NCBI RefSeq assembly: GCF_028435365.1
Contig: NZ_JAGTJJ010000001.1
Coordinates: 434,001-498,000 of the forward strand
DNA from: Polyangium jinanense
GTDB taxonomy: Bacteria > Myxococcota > Polyangia > Polyangiales > Polyangiaceae
Length of the DNA: 64,000 nt
Reading direction: 5' to 3'
Positions 35,983-45,056 of the stretch are shown piece after piece (positions within the stretch are counted from its first letter, which is position 1; each line of letters opens with the position of its first letter). Under the pieces are notes generated by a model. It was not told where the DNA came from, did no database searches, and was given only the letters and a program-made list of their open reading frames with translations. A program made the position numbers and the translations under genes.

Positions 35983-37332
35983 TCACCGATACATCCGGTC
36001 GATCCGCGTCTCCGGCGACCGCGGATCCAGGAGCACGAGCACGAGGTAGAAGACCCACTCCGCCGGCTTCATGAAGAGGTACACGACGTCCGAGACCCAC
36101 GCTGGGCGGAGGTAGTTGCACACGGGCCGGGCGAGGAGGTCGTACGTGCGTCGTGCCAAACGACCGAACCGGGGCCAGCGCTCGTGGAGCAGGTCCTCGA
36201 ACGCGTTCGCCACCGCGAGCTGCCGGTTCACGACGATCGGCACGCCGCCGCGCCGGCCCATGCGGAGCGGGCGCACGAGCCAGGAATGGCCGCGCGCGGC
36301 CACGGTGCAGAGGTAATGGCAATCGCCGGGGAGCAACTCCACCGGGAGCCGCGAGAGCGTGTAGTCGCACGTCCGCGTGAAGACCTGGAGCGCGCCCGCC
36401 GCATGGCCCAGCCAAACCGCCTGGAGGACCGCGTGCACGCCGAGCACGACCGGAGACAGGGCGAGGGCGCGGAGGAGCGTCGGGTGGTGGATCCTCTCCG
36501 GGAGGAAGGTTTGCTCCGGGCCTTCGCGATACACGGCGAGCGGCTTTCCGATCGCCCGCGCGTCCGCGCCGCGCAGGCGCAGGCGGTGGCGAAGCTCCGC
36601 GCCGTAGAGGATCACGGTCAGGACCGGGGACAAACAGGGCAAGAAGGCCGGCGGGAACACCACGCCAATGAGCACCCATTTGCCGAAATGCACCGCGAGC
36701 AGCACGTGGATGGCCATTCCCGCGAGCATGCCCGCGTGCACGAGAAGCTCGGCCATCGGCGGGTGCAACGCCGCGCGCCTGCGCCGCGAGACCACGTACG
36801 CGAGCGCCGTCACGAGGTGAAACGCGAGCAGGCCAAAGACCTCGGGCTCGGCGAGCGGGCGGAAAACCTCGCCGCTCGCCTCGCACTCGATCACCTGGCA
36901 CGTCGCGTTGACGATGTGGTTGTAGAGCAGCCCCCACGCGGGGAGGATGCCGAGGACGAGGACATCCGCCCACGCCAGAGCCGCGCCCCGCCCGTGCGTT
37001 CGGGTGCGACGGTAGAGCCTGATGACGGCCCAGATCCCGATGCCGACGGCCGCGATCCCGAAGCAGATGAACGCGAGGCCGCGGGCTCCCGTGGCAAGCG
37101 CGACGAGAGCCGCGACGGTCGGCGAGACGTACCCGATGACGAGCAACATCACGAGCGCGGCGTCCGCGAGTCGGCTGTGCGTGGAGGGCGTCGGTTCGGG
37201 CGCCGCGAGCGTAGCCTCGGGCGGCGCGAAGGGGACCATCTCGGGGCTCGGCGGGGCCCTGTCTTCGGCCGGCGCCTCGGGCTCCTCGTCGCGTTCGTGT
37301 TCCTCGGAATCCATGCGCTCTCCGCGACCCAT
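35983..37332 (-). CDS. Polytopic membrane protein, DUF6688-like
   Basis: The 449-residue product has a charged, Pro/Glu-rich N-terminus of about 55 residues, then about seven hydrophobic helices, and a cytoplasmic domain (about 310-410) with ELLPGDCHYLCTVAARGHSW and GVPIVVNRQLAVANAFEDLL. This C-terminal text fits my memory of DUF6688 proteins, which lack a known function. ATG 37332 is chosen; ATG 37314 is equally possible. It diverges from murA across about 120 bases. Confidence 0.68.
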   Translation of the reverse strand: MGRGERMDSEEHERDEEPEAPAEDRAPPSPEMVPFAPPEATLAAPEPTPSTHSRLADAALVMLLVIGYVSPTVAALVALATGARGLAFICFGIAAVGIGIWAVIRLYRRTRTHGRGAALAWADVLVLGILPAWGLLYNHIVNATCQVIECEASGEVFRPLAEPEVFGLLAFHLVTALAYVVSRRRRAALHPPMAELLVHAGMLAGMAIHVLLAVHFGKWVLIGVVFPPAFLPCLSPVLTVILYGAELRHRLRLRGADARAIGKPLAVYREGPEQTFLPERIHHPTLLRALALSPVVLGVHAVLQAVWLGHAAGALQVFTRTCDYTLSRLPVELLPGDCHYLCTVAARGHSWLVRPLRMGRRGGVPIVVNRQLAVANAFEDLLHERWPRFGRLARRTYDLLARPVCNYLRPAWVSDVVYLFMKPAEWVFYLVLVLLDPRSPETRIDRMYR

Positions 37333-37449
37333 CGTACCTCGTGCCCTGCGAGCTGACACGCGGATCCTACCCACGCCTACATGCGCGGCCCCGGGGGACG
37401 CTCGCCAAACGTTCGCCTTCCCGAGCGAATCATGCGAAGAGTCGAAGCC

Positions 37450-38721
37450 ATGGACGTCATCCGGATTCGCGGTGGAAAGCAGCTTCAGGGCAAGATCCGC
37501 GTGAGCGGCGCGAAGAACGCGGCGCTGCCGATCCTGTGCGCGACGCTCCTCTCGGACGGCGAGAGCATCCTGCGCAACGTGCCGGCCCTCAAGGACATCG
37601 AGACCACGGGCGAGCTTTTGCGCGTGCTCGGCCGCAACGTGATGGTCGACCCGCCGCTTGTGCGCGTCGCCGGCGGCCCCGAGGCGAACCCCGAGGCCCC
37701 CTACGAGCTCGTCAAGCAGATGCGCGCCAGCGTGCTCGTGCTCGGGCCCCTCGTCGCGCGGTACGGCCGCGCCAAGGTCAGCCTCCCCGGCGGATGCCAG
37801 ATCGGCTCGCGCCCCGTCGATCAGCACCTGAAGGGCCTCGAAGCGCTCGGCGCGACGATCCGCCTCTCGAACGGCTACATCCACGCCGAGTGCAAGCGGC
37901 TGAAGGGCGCCGAGGTCGTCTTCGACATGCCCACCGTGACGGGCACCGAGAACATCATGATGGCCGCCGCGCTCGCGAAGGGACGCACCACGCTGGTCAA
38001 CTGCGCCCGCGAGCCGGAGGTCGAGGAGCTCGGCCGCGTGCTCAACAAGATGGGCGCGCGCGTCGACGGCGCGGGCACCGACGTCATCCACATCGAGGGG
38101 CGCGACGAGCTCGATCCGTTCGATCACGCGATCATCTCGGATCGCATCGAGACGGGGACGTACATGGTCGCGGCGGCCGCGGCGGGCGGCGACGTGCTGC
38201 TCGAGAACGCGCCGCTCGAGGACCTCGAAGCCGTGGTGTCGAAGCTCCGCGCGACGGGCGTGGAGGTCGGGCGCGAGGGCGACTGCGTGCGCATCCGCCG
38301 CGACCCCGATCGGCCGCTGCGCCCCGTGGACGTGATGACCGCGCCGCACCCGGGCTTCCCCACGGACATGCAAGCGCAGTTCATGGTGCTCATGTGCCTG
38401 GCGCGCGGGACGTCGCGGATCGTCGAGACGATCTTCGAGAACCGGTTCATGCACGTGCCGGAGCTGCGCCGCATGGGCGCGGAGATCGACACCGACGGGC
38501 ACACGGCGCACGTGCACGGCGGCCGCCCGCTGTCGGGCGCGAAGGTGATGGCCACGGATCTGCGCGCGAGCGCGTCGCTCGTCATCGCGGGCCTGCTCGC
38601 GACGGAGGGCGAGACGGAGGTCTTGCGCGTCTATCACCTCGATCGCGGCTACGAGTACATGGAGCGCAAGCTCGCGCAGCTCGGGGCCGATACGGTGCGG
38701 ATGAAGGGGCAGCCGGGGTGA
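37450..38721 (+). CDS. murA: UDP-N-acetylglucosamine 1-carboxyvinyltransferase
   Basis: The 423-residue enzyme adds enolpyruvate from PEP to UDP-GlcNAc, the first committed step of peptidoglycan synthesis. The start [16 protein letters not shown] and [16 protein letters not shown] are typical. The reactive Cys116 lies in [14 protein letters not shown]; since it is Cys and not Asp, the enzyme should be open to fosfomycin. [10 protein letters not shown] and [10 protein letters not shown] are also conserved. ATG 37450 gives the usual length; ATG 37432 is in frame. Its stop overlaps the start of hisG. Confidence 0.96.
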   Translation: MDVIRIRGGKQLQGKIRVSGAKNAALPILCATLLSDGESILRNVPALKDIETTGELLRVLGRNVMVDPPLVRVAGGPEANPEAPYELVKQMRASVLVLGPLVARYGRAKVSLPGGCQIGSRPVDQHLKGLEALGATIRLSNGYIHAECKRLKGAEVVFDMPTVTGTENIMMAAALAKGRTTLVNCAREPEVEELGRVLNKMGARVDGAGTDVIHIEGRDELDPFDHAIISDRIETGTYMVAAAAAGGDVLLENAPLEDLEAVVSKLRATGVEVGREGDCVRIRRDPDRPLRPVDVMTAPHPGFPTDMQAQFMVLMCLARGTSRIVETIFENRFMHVPELRRMGAEIDTDGHTAHVHGGRPLSGAKVMATDLRASASLVIAGLLATEGETEVLRVYHLDRGYEYMERKLAQLGADTVRMKGQPG

Positions 38722-39359
38722 ACGAGGGTCCGCTCTCGATCGCCGTCCCGAAAGGCCGCATCCTCAAGGCGCTCGCGCCCCTGTTTTCCCGCGCGGGCCT
38801 CGACGTGGGCCCGCTCGTCGCCGACGATCGGCGGCTCGTGCGCGACGACGCGGCGGGCCGCCTCCGATACGTGTTCCTGAAGCCCGACGACGTGCCAACG
38901 TACGTGGAGTACGGCGCGGTCGACCTCGGCATCGCCGGGCGGGATACGCTGCTCGAAAAGAAGGCGGACCTCTACACGCCACTCGACCTCGGCATCGGCC
39001 GCTGCCGCCTCGCGGTGGCCGGGCCGCGGGGCAAACGGGCGCCGGACGTGCCACGCGTGGCCACGAAATACCCGCGCGTCACGGCGGAGTTTTTCGCGAA
39101 AAAGGGGATTCAGGCCGAGGTGATCCCCGTCTCCGGCTCGGTGGAGCTCGCGCCGCTCGTGGGTTTGTCGGACCTGATCGTCGACGTGGTCGAGACGGGA
39201 AAAACCCTCGAAGAGAATGACCTCGAGGTGATCGAGACGGTGGCCGAGGTGAGCACGATGCTCATCGCGAACCGCGCGGCGTACAAGCTCCGCGCGGCGG
39301 AGATACGACCGCTTTGTGAGGCCATCGGCAAGGCCGTGGCGGAGTCCGCGCCTGCCTGA
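38718..39359 (+). CDS. hisG: ATP phosphoribosyltransferase, short form
   Basis: The 213-residue enzyme catalyses the first step of histidine synthesis (ATP + PRPP). It has [29 protein letters not shown] and the PRPP-binding [18 protein letters not shown]. It lacks the C-terminal regulatory domain of long HisG, so it should need the HisZ partner, which is not in the window. GTG 38718 overlaps the murA stop (GTGA). Linkage of murA and hisG is seen in other bacteria. Confidence 0.95.
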   Translation: MNEGPLSIAVPKGRILKALAPLFSRAGLDVGPLVADDRRLVRDDAAGRLRYVFLKPDDVPTYVEYGAVDLGIAGRDTLLEKKADLYTPLDLGIGRCRLAVAGPRGKRAPDVPRVATKYPRVTAEFFAKKGIQAEVIPVSGSVELAPLVGLSDLIVDVVETGKTLEENDLEVIETVAEVSTMLIANRAAYKLRAAEIRPLCEAIGKAVAESAPA

Positions 39360-39366
39360 TCCGGCA

Positions 39367-39396
39367 TTGACCTCGCTCTCGAAGCCGGCCTAGGAT
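39367..39396 (+). promoter_or_regulatory. Sigma-70-like promoter
   Basis: TTGACC (39367-39372) and TAGGAT (39391-39396) are spaced by 18 bases, 25 bases before the start codon at 39421. A GAGGAA ribosome site follows at 39409-39414. This is one of the few recognisable housekeeping-type promoters in the window. Confidence 0.5.
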
Positions 39397-39420
39397 CGCC
39401 GCGAAAGCGAGGAATCCATC

Positions 39421-41712
39421 ATGAAGATGCGCGGAACGATGCGCTTCGCGGCGCTCGGCCTGCTCACGGGCGGAATGGTGTTCGCCTGCGGAGGCGGCAG
39501 CGGCACGGCCCCCACGGGCACGAACGCGGGCGGCTCCGGGGGCACGGGCGGCGGGAATACCGGCGGCGGCGGCACGGGCGGGGACGCGGGGTCGGGCGGT
39601 GACGTATTCACGGACGCCGGGTGCCCGCCGGCGCTGATCTGCGGAGACACGTGCTGCCCCACGGGCGAGACGTGCGTGCTCGGGACCACGTGCGCCCGCG
39701 AGCAGCCGGCTTGCGTGACGAACGACGATTGCTTGTTCGATAGTTACTGCAACGCGGGGCAGTGCATTCCTTACGGGATTCCGGGCGCGCAGGAGAACGA
39801 TCCGAGCTGCACGAGCCCCGTCGAGATCGGTGCCATCGTGCCGTCCGAGCAATGCCGCTGGACGGGGCCGCCCGACGGGGACGCGCATCCGGACAGCTTC
39901 CAAGTGATGGCCACGCCCATCGTCGTCGATTTCGATTTCGATAGCGATCCCACGACGCTCTCGCCGTCCATCGTCTTCAGCTCGTTCCCCACGACGGGGA
40001 GCTACTCGAATCCGGGCGTGCTGCGCGTCATCAGCGGGAAGGATTGCTCGCAGCAATGGAGCTTCGCCGACGCGGCCGACGCGACCATGGCGCCCGCGTC
40101 GGTGGCCGCCGGGGACCTCGACGGCGACGGGCGCGCGGAGATCGTCGCGGCGCGCCACGGCGGCGGTGTCATCGCGTTCCGTTTCGATCCCGCGGCGAAC
40201 AAGTTCTCCCAGCTCTGGCGCTCCGGCACCTGCCCCGGAGGCTCCGGCCCGCCGACCACGTTCGATACGACGGGCGGCAATGACAAATGGAGCGGTCCGT
40301 CGATTCACGACCTCGACGACGACGGCAAACCCGAGATCATTTACGGCGCCGCGGTCTACCGCGCCGATGGGTGCATGGCCTCGACGAGCCTCGGCTTCCC
40401 GGCGTACAGCAAAGGCTACGTGCCCGTCGTCGCCGACGTCGACGAGGACGGGAAGATGGAGCTCGTCCTCGGCAATGGCATTCATCAATGGGATGCCGCG
40501 ACCGGCGACTGGGTCGCGGAGGCGTACTTCACGCCGGGCAACCTCGCCGCCGGTCAGGTCGCCATCGCCGAGCTCGGGAGCTTCCCGCTCGACGCGTTCG
40601 GCGGGCAGGATCGCGCCGAGGTCGTGGTCGTGTCGGGCGGGACCATCCGCGTGCAGACGCTCGCCGGTACCGTCGTCTTCGGGCCGGTCACGATTCCAGG
40701 CGGCGGAACCGGTGGTCCCCCCACGATCGCCGATTTCGATGGGGATGGCCGTCGCGAATTCGCGAGCGCGGGCGGCACGCAGTACGTCGTGTTCGATTTC
40801 GACTGCCTCGCGGGCGGCGACCCCGCGAAATGCGGAGGCCAGTCCCCGGGGACGGGCATCCTCTGGAGCCAGCCCTCGAAGGACGCGAGCTCCAACGTGA
40901 CCGGGTCGAGCGTCTTCGATTTCGATTACGACGGCAAAGCCGAGGCGGTCTACGCGGACGAGTGTTTCCTCCGGGTCTACGACGGCACGACGGGCACCGT
41001 CATCTACAGCGTCGCGCGGTCGTCGGGGACGACGTACGAGAATCCGGTGATCGTCGACGTGGACGGCGATTACCACACCGAAATCGTCACGGCCGTGAAC
41101 AACTATGCGGGCAACCTCGGCTGCCCGGCCACGGATCCGCTCTTCCCGAACGCGACGTTCAGCCAGAACCACGGCATCCTGGTCCTGCGCGACGAGCAGG
41201 AGCGCTGGGCAGCTTCGCGGCCGGTGTGGAACCAGCACGCCTATGCCGTCACGCACGTCGGCAATCACGGTGAGATCCCCAAATCGTCGAGCGTGGCGCT
41301 CAACTGGAAAGATCCCGCGCTCAACAATTTCCGCCAGAACGTGCAGGGCGACCTCGAAGCGCTCGGGCAGCCCGATCTCACGGCCGGCGGCGATGTCGGC
41401 GCGGTGAAATGCGTCGGGACCCTCGCGACGATCGAGGCTCGGGTATGCAACCGCGGCACGCTCCCGATGGTCAGCGGCACCGAGGTCACCTTTTATGACG
41501 GCTCGGCCGAGGGGCCCGCGCTGTGCACGGCCGCGATCCCGGTCGCGCTCGGCGTCTCGGAGTGCACGATCGTGAGTTGCCAGGCCGATCTCGGGGGCAA
41601 GAGGCTCGACATCTACGTCCGCGTCGACCCGCAAACGCAGACGCTCGAGTGCCACGAGAAGAACAACGACGCGCTTTATACCGGCGTCGAGTGCGGCGCC
41701 GTGCCGAACTGA
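39421..41712 (+). CDS. FG-GAP/VCBS-repeat lipoprotein
   Basis: The 763-residue lipoprotein has lipobox VFAC followed by a Gly/Thr-rich spacer, then a Cys-rich segment (CGDTCCPTGETCVLG) and a large propeller of FG-GAP-like repeats with DxDxDG calcium loops: GDLDGDGRAEIVAA, HDLDDDGKPEIIYGA, VDEDGKMELVLG, FDGDGRREFA. The last 120 residues look like a CARDB/Ig-like domain (RVCNRGTLPMVSGTEVTFYDG). Such proteins sit on the cell surface and bind matrix or other cells. A good ribosome site and a promoter precede it. Confidence 0.85.
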   Translation: MKMRGTMRFAALGLLTGGMVFACGGGSGTAPTGTNAGGSGGTGGGNTGGGGTGGDAGSGGDVFTDAGCPPALICGDTCCPTGETCVLGTTCAREQPACVTNDDCLFDSYCNAGQCIPYGIPGAQENDPSCTSPVEIGAIVPSEQCRWTGPPDGDAHPDSFQVMATPIVVDFDFDSDPTTLSPSIVFSSFPTTGSYSNPGVLRVISGKDCSQQWSFADAADATMAPASVAAGDLDGDGRAEIVAARHGGGVIAFRFDPAANKFSQLWRSGTCPGGSGPPTTFDTTGGNDKWSGPSIHDLDDDGKPEIIYGAAVYRADGCMASTSLGFPAYSKGYVPVVADVDEDGKMELVLGNGIHQWDAATGDWVAEAYFTPGNLAAGQVAIAELGSFPLDAFGGQDRAEVVVVSGGTIRVQTLAGTVVFGPVTIPGGGTGGPPTIADFDGDGRREFASAGGTQYVVFDFDCLAGGDPAKCGGQSPGTGILWSQPSKDASSNVTGSSVFDFDYDGKAEAVYADECFLRVYDGTTGTVIYSVARSSGTTYENPVIVDVDGDYHTEIVTAVNNYAGNLGCPATDPLFPNATFSQNHGILVLRDEQERWAASRPVWNQHAYAVTHVGNHGEIPKSSSVALNWKDPALNNFRQNVQGDLEALGQPDLTAGGDVGAVKCVGTLATIEARVCNRGTLPMVSGTEVTFYDGSAEGPALCTAAIPVALGVSECTIVSCQADLGGKRLDIYVRVDPQTQTLECHEKNNDALYTGVECGAVPN

Positions 41713-41758
41713 CGCCCTCCCCTCGATTTCCATGTATCATCCCTCCCTGGAGGTGATG

Positions 41759-43162
41759 ATGCACGCCCCCCGCATTTCCTCGAAGGAGAGACCCCTCGCC
41801 GCCCTCGCTTGTCTCCTCTCGACCCTCGGCGCCGCGGGGACCGCCTCGGCCACGGGCATGCAGGGCCATATCTACATGGCCCAGTGCGCCGCCGAGCAGG
41901 TCACGGATACGCGTCTGCGCGCCGTGTTCGACGCGCACCTGAACGACCTCTCGAACGGCGCCTTCTTCCCCGACTCCGGCTACACAGCCGAAGACCACGA
42001 TCAAGGCGAAATTCCGCACTGGGAGCAATACGTCCAGGGCTACGTCGAGCTCATCCGCAGCCGATACGGCGACAAACCCCTCGAGAATCCGGACGCCGCG
42101 GCGCACGTGGCGTTCTTGATGGGCCTCGCCGCCCACGGGATCACGGATTCGACATTCGATTCGCTCCTCTACGAGCGCGCGGATCAGGTCGATCCCGGGG
42201 ACATGGATACCTTCGACATGGCGATGGACATCTTCCTCGTCCACGACCATCCGCGATATTACCTGCCCGAGATCGCCGTCGACACGCAGACGCAAAGCGA
42301 AATCTTCGAGCAGAAGATCGCCCACCCCGTCACGCCCGACGCCATCAAGAAGGCCATGTCGACGGCCAGGTCCGGTATCTTCCTGGTCGCACAATACCTC
42401 TACATCGGCGCCGACGATTACGGGAAGAGGTTCCCCTGGGCCAGGCAAAGCCTGCGTGATCCGCGGACGCCCGGCGGATATCCGTTCGGCGCCCGGGTCA
42501 CGAAGGGTTATTACCGCGAGATCCTCCGCCGCCTCGATGGCAATTCGTCCGCCGATGGCGTCGTCATCGGCGCCTATCCGGACGAGGCCTATCCGCTCGT
42601 CACGCTCGACAACACGCGGCCCGATGGTCGAATCGTGCTGTTCTTCGGCGAGGGAATGGACCGGGCCACGATCGACGACGCGGTCGTGACCGTGCGCGAC
42701 GACGCGGGGTCCGTGGTCCCGACGAAGGTCAGCGTGTATCGCGGGGACAAGTGGGCGAACGTCGTCCTGGTCACGGCGCAAGAGCCCTGGAAAGCGGCCA
42801 CGAAATACACCGCGTCCCTGCACAAATCGATCAAGACGCTCACCGGCGTCTCCCCGACCGAGGATCTCGTCTTTCCGTTCACGACCTGCACGCCGGATTC
42901 CCCGGGCGGCGATTGCGCGGTGCCGGTAGGCCCACCGCCCGCCTCGCCGTGCCCGAAGCTCGACGACGCGTACACGACGCGGCCCGAGACGGTGCCTCCG
43001 GAAGAGGAAATCCCGCCTCCGCCGACGAACGTCAATCCCGTCGCGGAGGAAAGCGGCTGCACGGCCGCGCCGGCGCGCCGCGAGACGAACGCCGGGTCGC
43101 TTCTCGCGCTCGCAGGCGCGTGCGTGGCGCTCGTCGCGCGGCGGCGCGGCCGTCGCTTCTGA
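41759..43162 (+). CDS. Zinc-dependent phospholipase C-like protein with MYXO-CTERM tail
   Basis: About 467 residues. A signal peptide (ending ASA) is followed by GHIYMAQCAAEQV, NDLSNGAFFPDSGY and VAFLMGLAAHGITDSTFDSLLY, the His/Asp-rich text of the zinc-dependent phospholipase C/S1-P1 group. A beta-sandwich (about 270-375) and a Pro-rich linker follow. The end has a single Cys, a hydrophobic helix and Arg cluster (GCTAAP, LLALAGACVALVARRRGRR), the MYXO-CTERM sorting signal that leads to cleavage and lipid attachment at the surface. ATG 41759 fits GGAGG; ATG 41756 precedes it by one codon. Confidence 0.8.
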   Translation: MHAPRISSKERPLAALACLLSTLGAAGTASATGMQGHIYMAQCAAEQVTDTRLRAVFDAHLNDLSNGAFFPDSGYTAEDHDQGEIPHWEQYVQGYVELIRSRYGDKPLENPDAAAHVAFLMGLAAHGITDSTFDSLLYERADQVDPGDMDTFDMAMDIFLVHDHPRYYLPEIAVDTQTQSEIFEQKIAHPVTPDAIKKAMSTARSGIFLVAQYLYIGADDYGKRFPWARQSLRDPRTPGGYPFGARVTKGYYREILRRLDGNSSADGVVIGAYPDEAYPLVTLDNTRPDGRIVLFFGEGMDRATIDDAVVTVRDDAGSVVPTKVSVYRGDKWANVVLVTAQEPWKAATKYTASLHKSIKTLTGVSPTEDLVFPFTTCTPDSPGGDCAVPVGPPPASPCPKLDDAYTTRPETVPPEEEIPPPPTNVNPVAEESGCTAAPARRETNAGSLLALAGACVALVARRRGRRF

Positions 43163-44929
43163 TCAGCCGCACATCCCGTTCGGCAAGCACCGCTCGCCGA
43201 CAGCGCATTGCGTGCCGCCGCAGGTGCATTGCCCGTTGCCCCCGCACGTGCCCGCCGATCCGGCATTACAATCGGCGTCCGCGTCGCAGCGGCACGTGGG
43301 CGCCTGCGGGGCCATGCCGCCGCAAACGAAGCCTGTGGGGCATTCGCGGCCGCAAGCGCCGCAGTTCGCGGCGTCGGTGTACGGGTTGACGCAGCCCGCC
43401 GGGCTCTGGCAGCAGAGCATGTTCGCGCCGCACGCGGCGCCGCCATTGCACGAGCACCCCACAGCCCCGCAGACCTCGCCCGCCGCGCAGGTCGTCAAGA
43501 GGCAGGCACAGAGCCCCGTGCCGCCGTTGCACGTGCCGCCCCCGCCACACTCGTTGTTCGTGTTGCAGCCGCAGAACTTCTGCGTGAGGGGGCCGCGGTC
43601 GCAATCGAGCGTGCCGCTGCAATCATTGCCGCAGCCGCCGCAGTTCGTGTCGTTCTGCTGGGTGTTGAGCTCGCAGCCGTCGTCATTGCCCATCGCGGGC
43701 ATGTCGCAGTTCGCAAACCCGAGATCACACGACGAATCGCACACGCCCGCCGCGCAGCTCTTCGAGGCGACGTTCGTCCCGGAGCACGCGCGGCCGCAGG
43801 CGCCGCAATGGTCGACGCTCGTCGCCGTGTTCGTCTCGCAGCCGTCGTCCGCCGCGGGCGCCATGGGCTTCGTGCAATCGCCGGAGCCGGCATTACACGT
43901 GGGCACGCACGCGCCGGCCGTGCACACGGTGGCCGACGCGTTCGCGTTCGAGCAAGCATGGCCGCACGCGCCGCAATGCATCACGTCGGTCTGCGTGTTC
44001 ACCTCGCAGCCATCCGACGGGTCGTTATTACAATCGGCCGTCCCCGCCGCACACTCGATACCACACATGCCGTTCGTGCAGGCCGCGAGCGCGCCGCCGG
44101 GACAGACGTTGCTACACGCGCCGCAGTTCATCGGGTCGTTCTGGAGGTTCACCTCGCAGCCCGTCGCGCCCATCATGTCGCAATCGGCAAACCCGCCGTC
44201 ACATGCGCCGAGCGTGCACGCGCCCATGTCGCACGTCTCGGCTGCGTTCGCGAGGTCGCACACGTCGCCGCAGAAATTGCAATCGAGCAGCGTGCCGAGC
44301 GTGGTCTCGCAGCCGTCGGCGTTGTCCATGTTGCAATCGGCTGTGCCCGGTTCGCAGGGGTTCGGCTCGCAACCGCCATTGGTGCAGGTCTCGAAGACGG
44401 TGCAGGCCGAGTCACAACCGCCACAATGCTGCGGATCAGACTCGGTGTTCGTCTCGCAGCCGGTCTCCGCCATCATGTCGCAATCGGCGAACCCCGGCGT
44501 GCACGGGCCGACACCGCACATGCTCGCCGCGCACGTGGGCATAGCGTTCGGCGCCGTGCAGACCGTGCCGCAGGCGCCGCAGTTGTTCGGATCGGTGGCC
44601 GTATCCGATTCGCACCCGCTCGTCGCGAGGCCGTCGCAATCGGAGAACCCCGCGTTGCACGTGCCCACGGCGCAGGCGCCGCTGACGCAGGCGGCCGTCG
44701 CATGGGGGACGTTGCACGGCGTGCACCCGGTGCCGCAGCCGAACGCCGGATCGTCGGCGGAGACGCACGTGTCATTGCAGCTCACCTGGCCGGTCGGGCA
44801 CGGAGACGAGCCGCCATTGCCGCCGCTGCCCCCCGTCGGTTCGAACTGGTCGAAATTCTGGGTACAGCTCGCGACGCCCAGACCCGCGAGGGCAAGGGCC
44901 ATGAGGGCAGACAAAACACCGAACCGCAT
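43163..44929 (-). CDS. Cys-rich repeat lipoprotein
   Basis: The 588-residue lipoprotein (lipobox VASC) consists of about a dozen Cys-rich units with the pattern DGCETNT, DPxNCGACGxxC, followed by CxxGxCxxGFADCD. Such repeats are abundant in Polyangiales surface proteins; the dense Cys spacing implies many disulfides. Function is unknown, perhaps adhesion or a surface coat. In databases related proteins are sometimes mislabelled as tryptophan synthase; no such domain is here. GGAGG precedes the start. Confidence 0.85.
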   Translation of the reverse strand: MRFGVLSALMALALAGLGVASCTQNFDQFEPTGGSGGNGGSSPCPTGQVSCNDTCVSADDPAFGCGTGCTPCNVPHATAACVSGACAVGTCNAGFSDCDGLATSGCESDTATDPNNCGACGTVCTAPNAMPTCAASMCGVGPCTPGFADCDMMAETGCETNTESDPQHCGGCDSACTVFETCTNGGCEPNPCEPGTADCNMDNADGCETTLGTLLDCNFCGDVCDLANAAETCDMGACTLGACDGGFADCDMMGATGCEVNLQNDPMNCGACSNVCPGGALAACTNGMCGIECAAGTADCNNDPSDGCEVNTQTDVMHCGACGHACSNANASATVCTAGACVPTCNAGSGDCTKPMAPAADDGCETNTATSVDHCGACGRACSGTNVASKSCAAGVCDSSCDLGFANCDMPAMGNDDGCELNTQQNDTNCGGCGNDCSGTLDCDRGPLTQKFCGCNTNNECGGGGTCNGGTGLCACLLTTCAAGEVCGAVGCSCNGGAACGANMLCCQSPAGCVNPYTDAANCGACGRECPTGFVCGGMAPQAPTCRCDADADCNAGSAGTCGGNGQCTCGGTQCAVGERCLPNGMCG

Positions 44930-45056
44930 CGACGCCTCCGTCGGGAAAGCCGCGACCTAAGTCACGATTATCCCGGGATCCACCGAGATTTCAATTCCTT
45001 TGTCGATGCGCGGCGTGGCAGGAAAGAGGGCGCCGGCCGCTAAAACGGAGGTTTCG

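Noticed and set aside
35983..38637. Extension of the DUF6688-like frame upstream through murA
   Set aside because: The extra 435 codons are antisense to murA, whose active site and full length are clear. A start at 37332 or 37314 fits the membrane protein.
39262..41733. An 823-codon open frame on the minus strand opposite the FG-GAP lipoprotein and the end of hisG
   Set aside because: Its product is Arg/Ala/Asp-rich low-complexity text without motifs. High-GC genes often leave the opposite strand open; the plus strand has a signal peptide, repeats and a ribosome site.
43163..44929. Tryptophan synthase alpha chain, a label that related Cys-rich proteins sometimes carry
   Set aside because: There is no TIM-barrel motif; the protein is a lipoprotein of Cys repeats.
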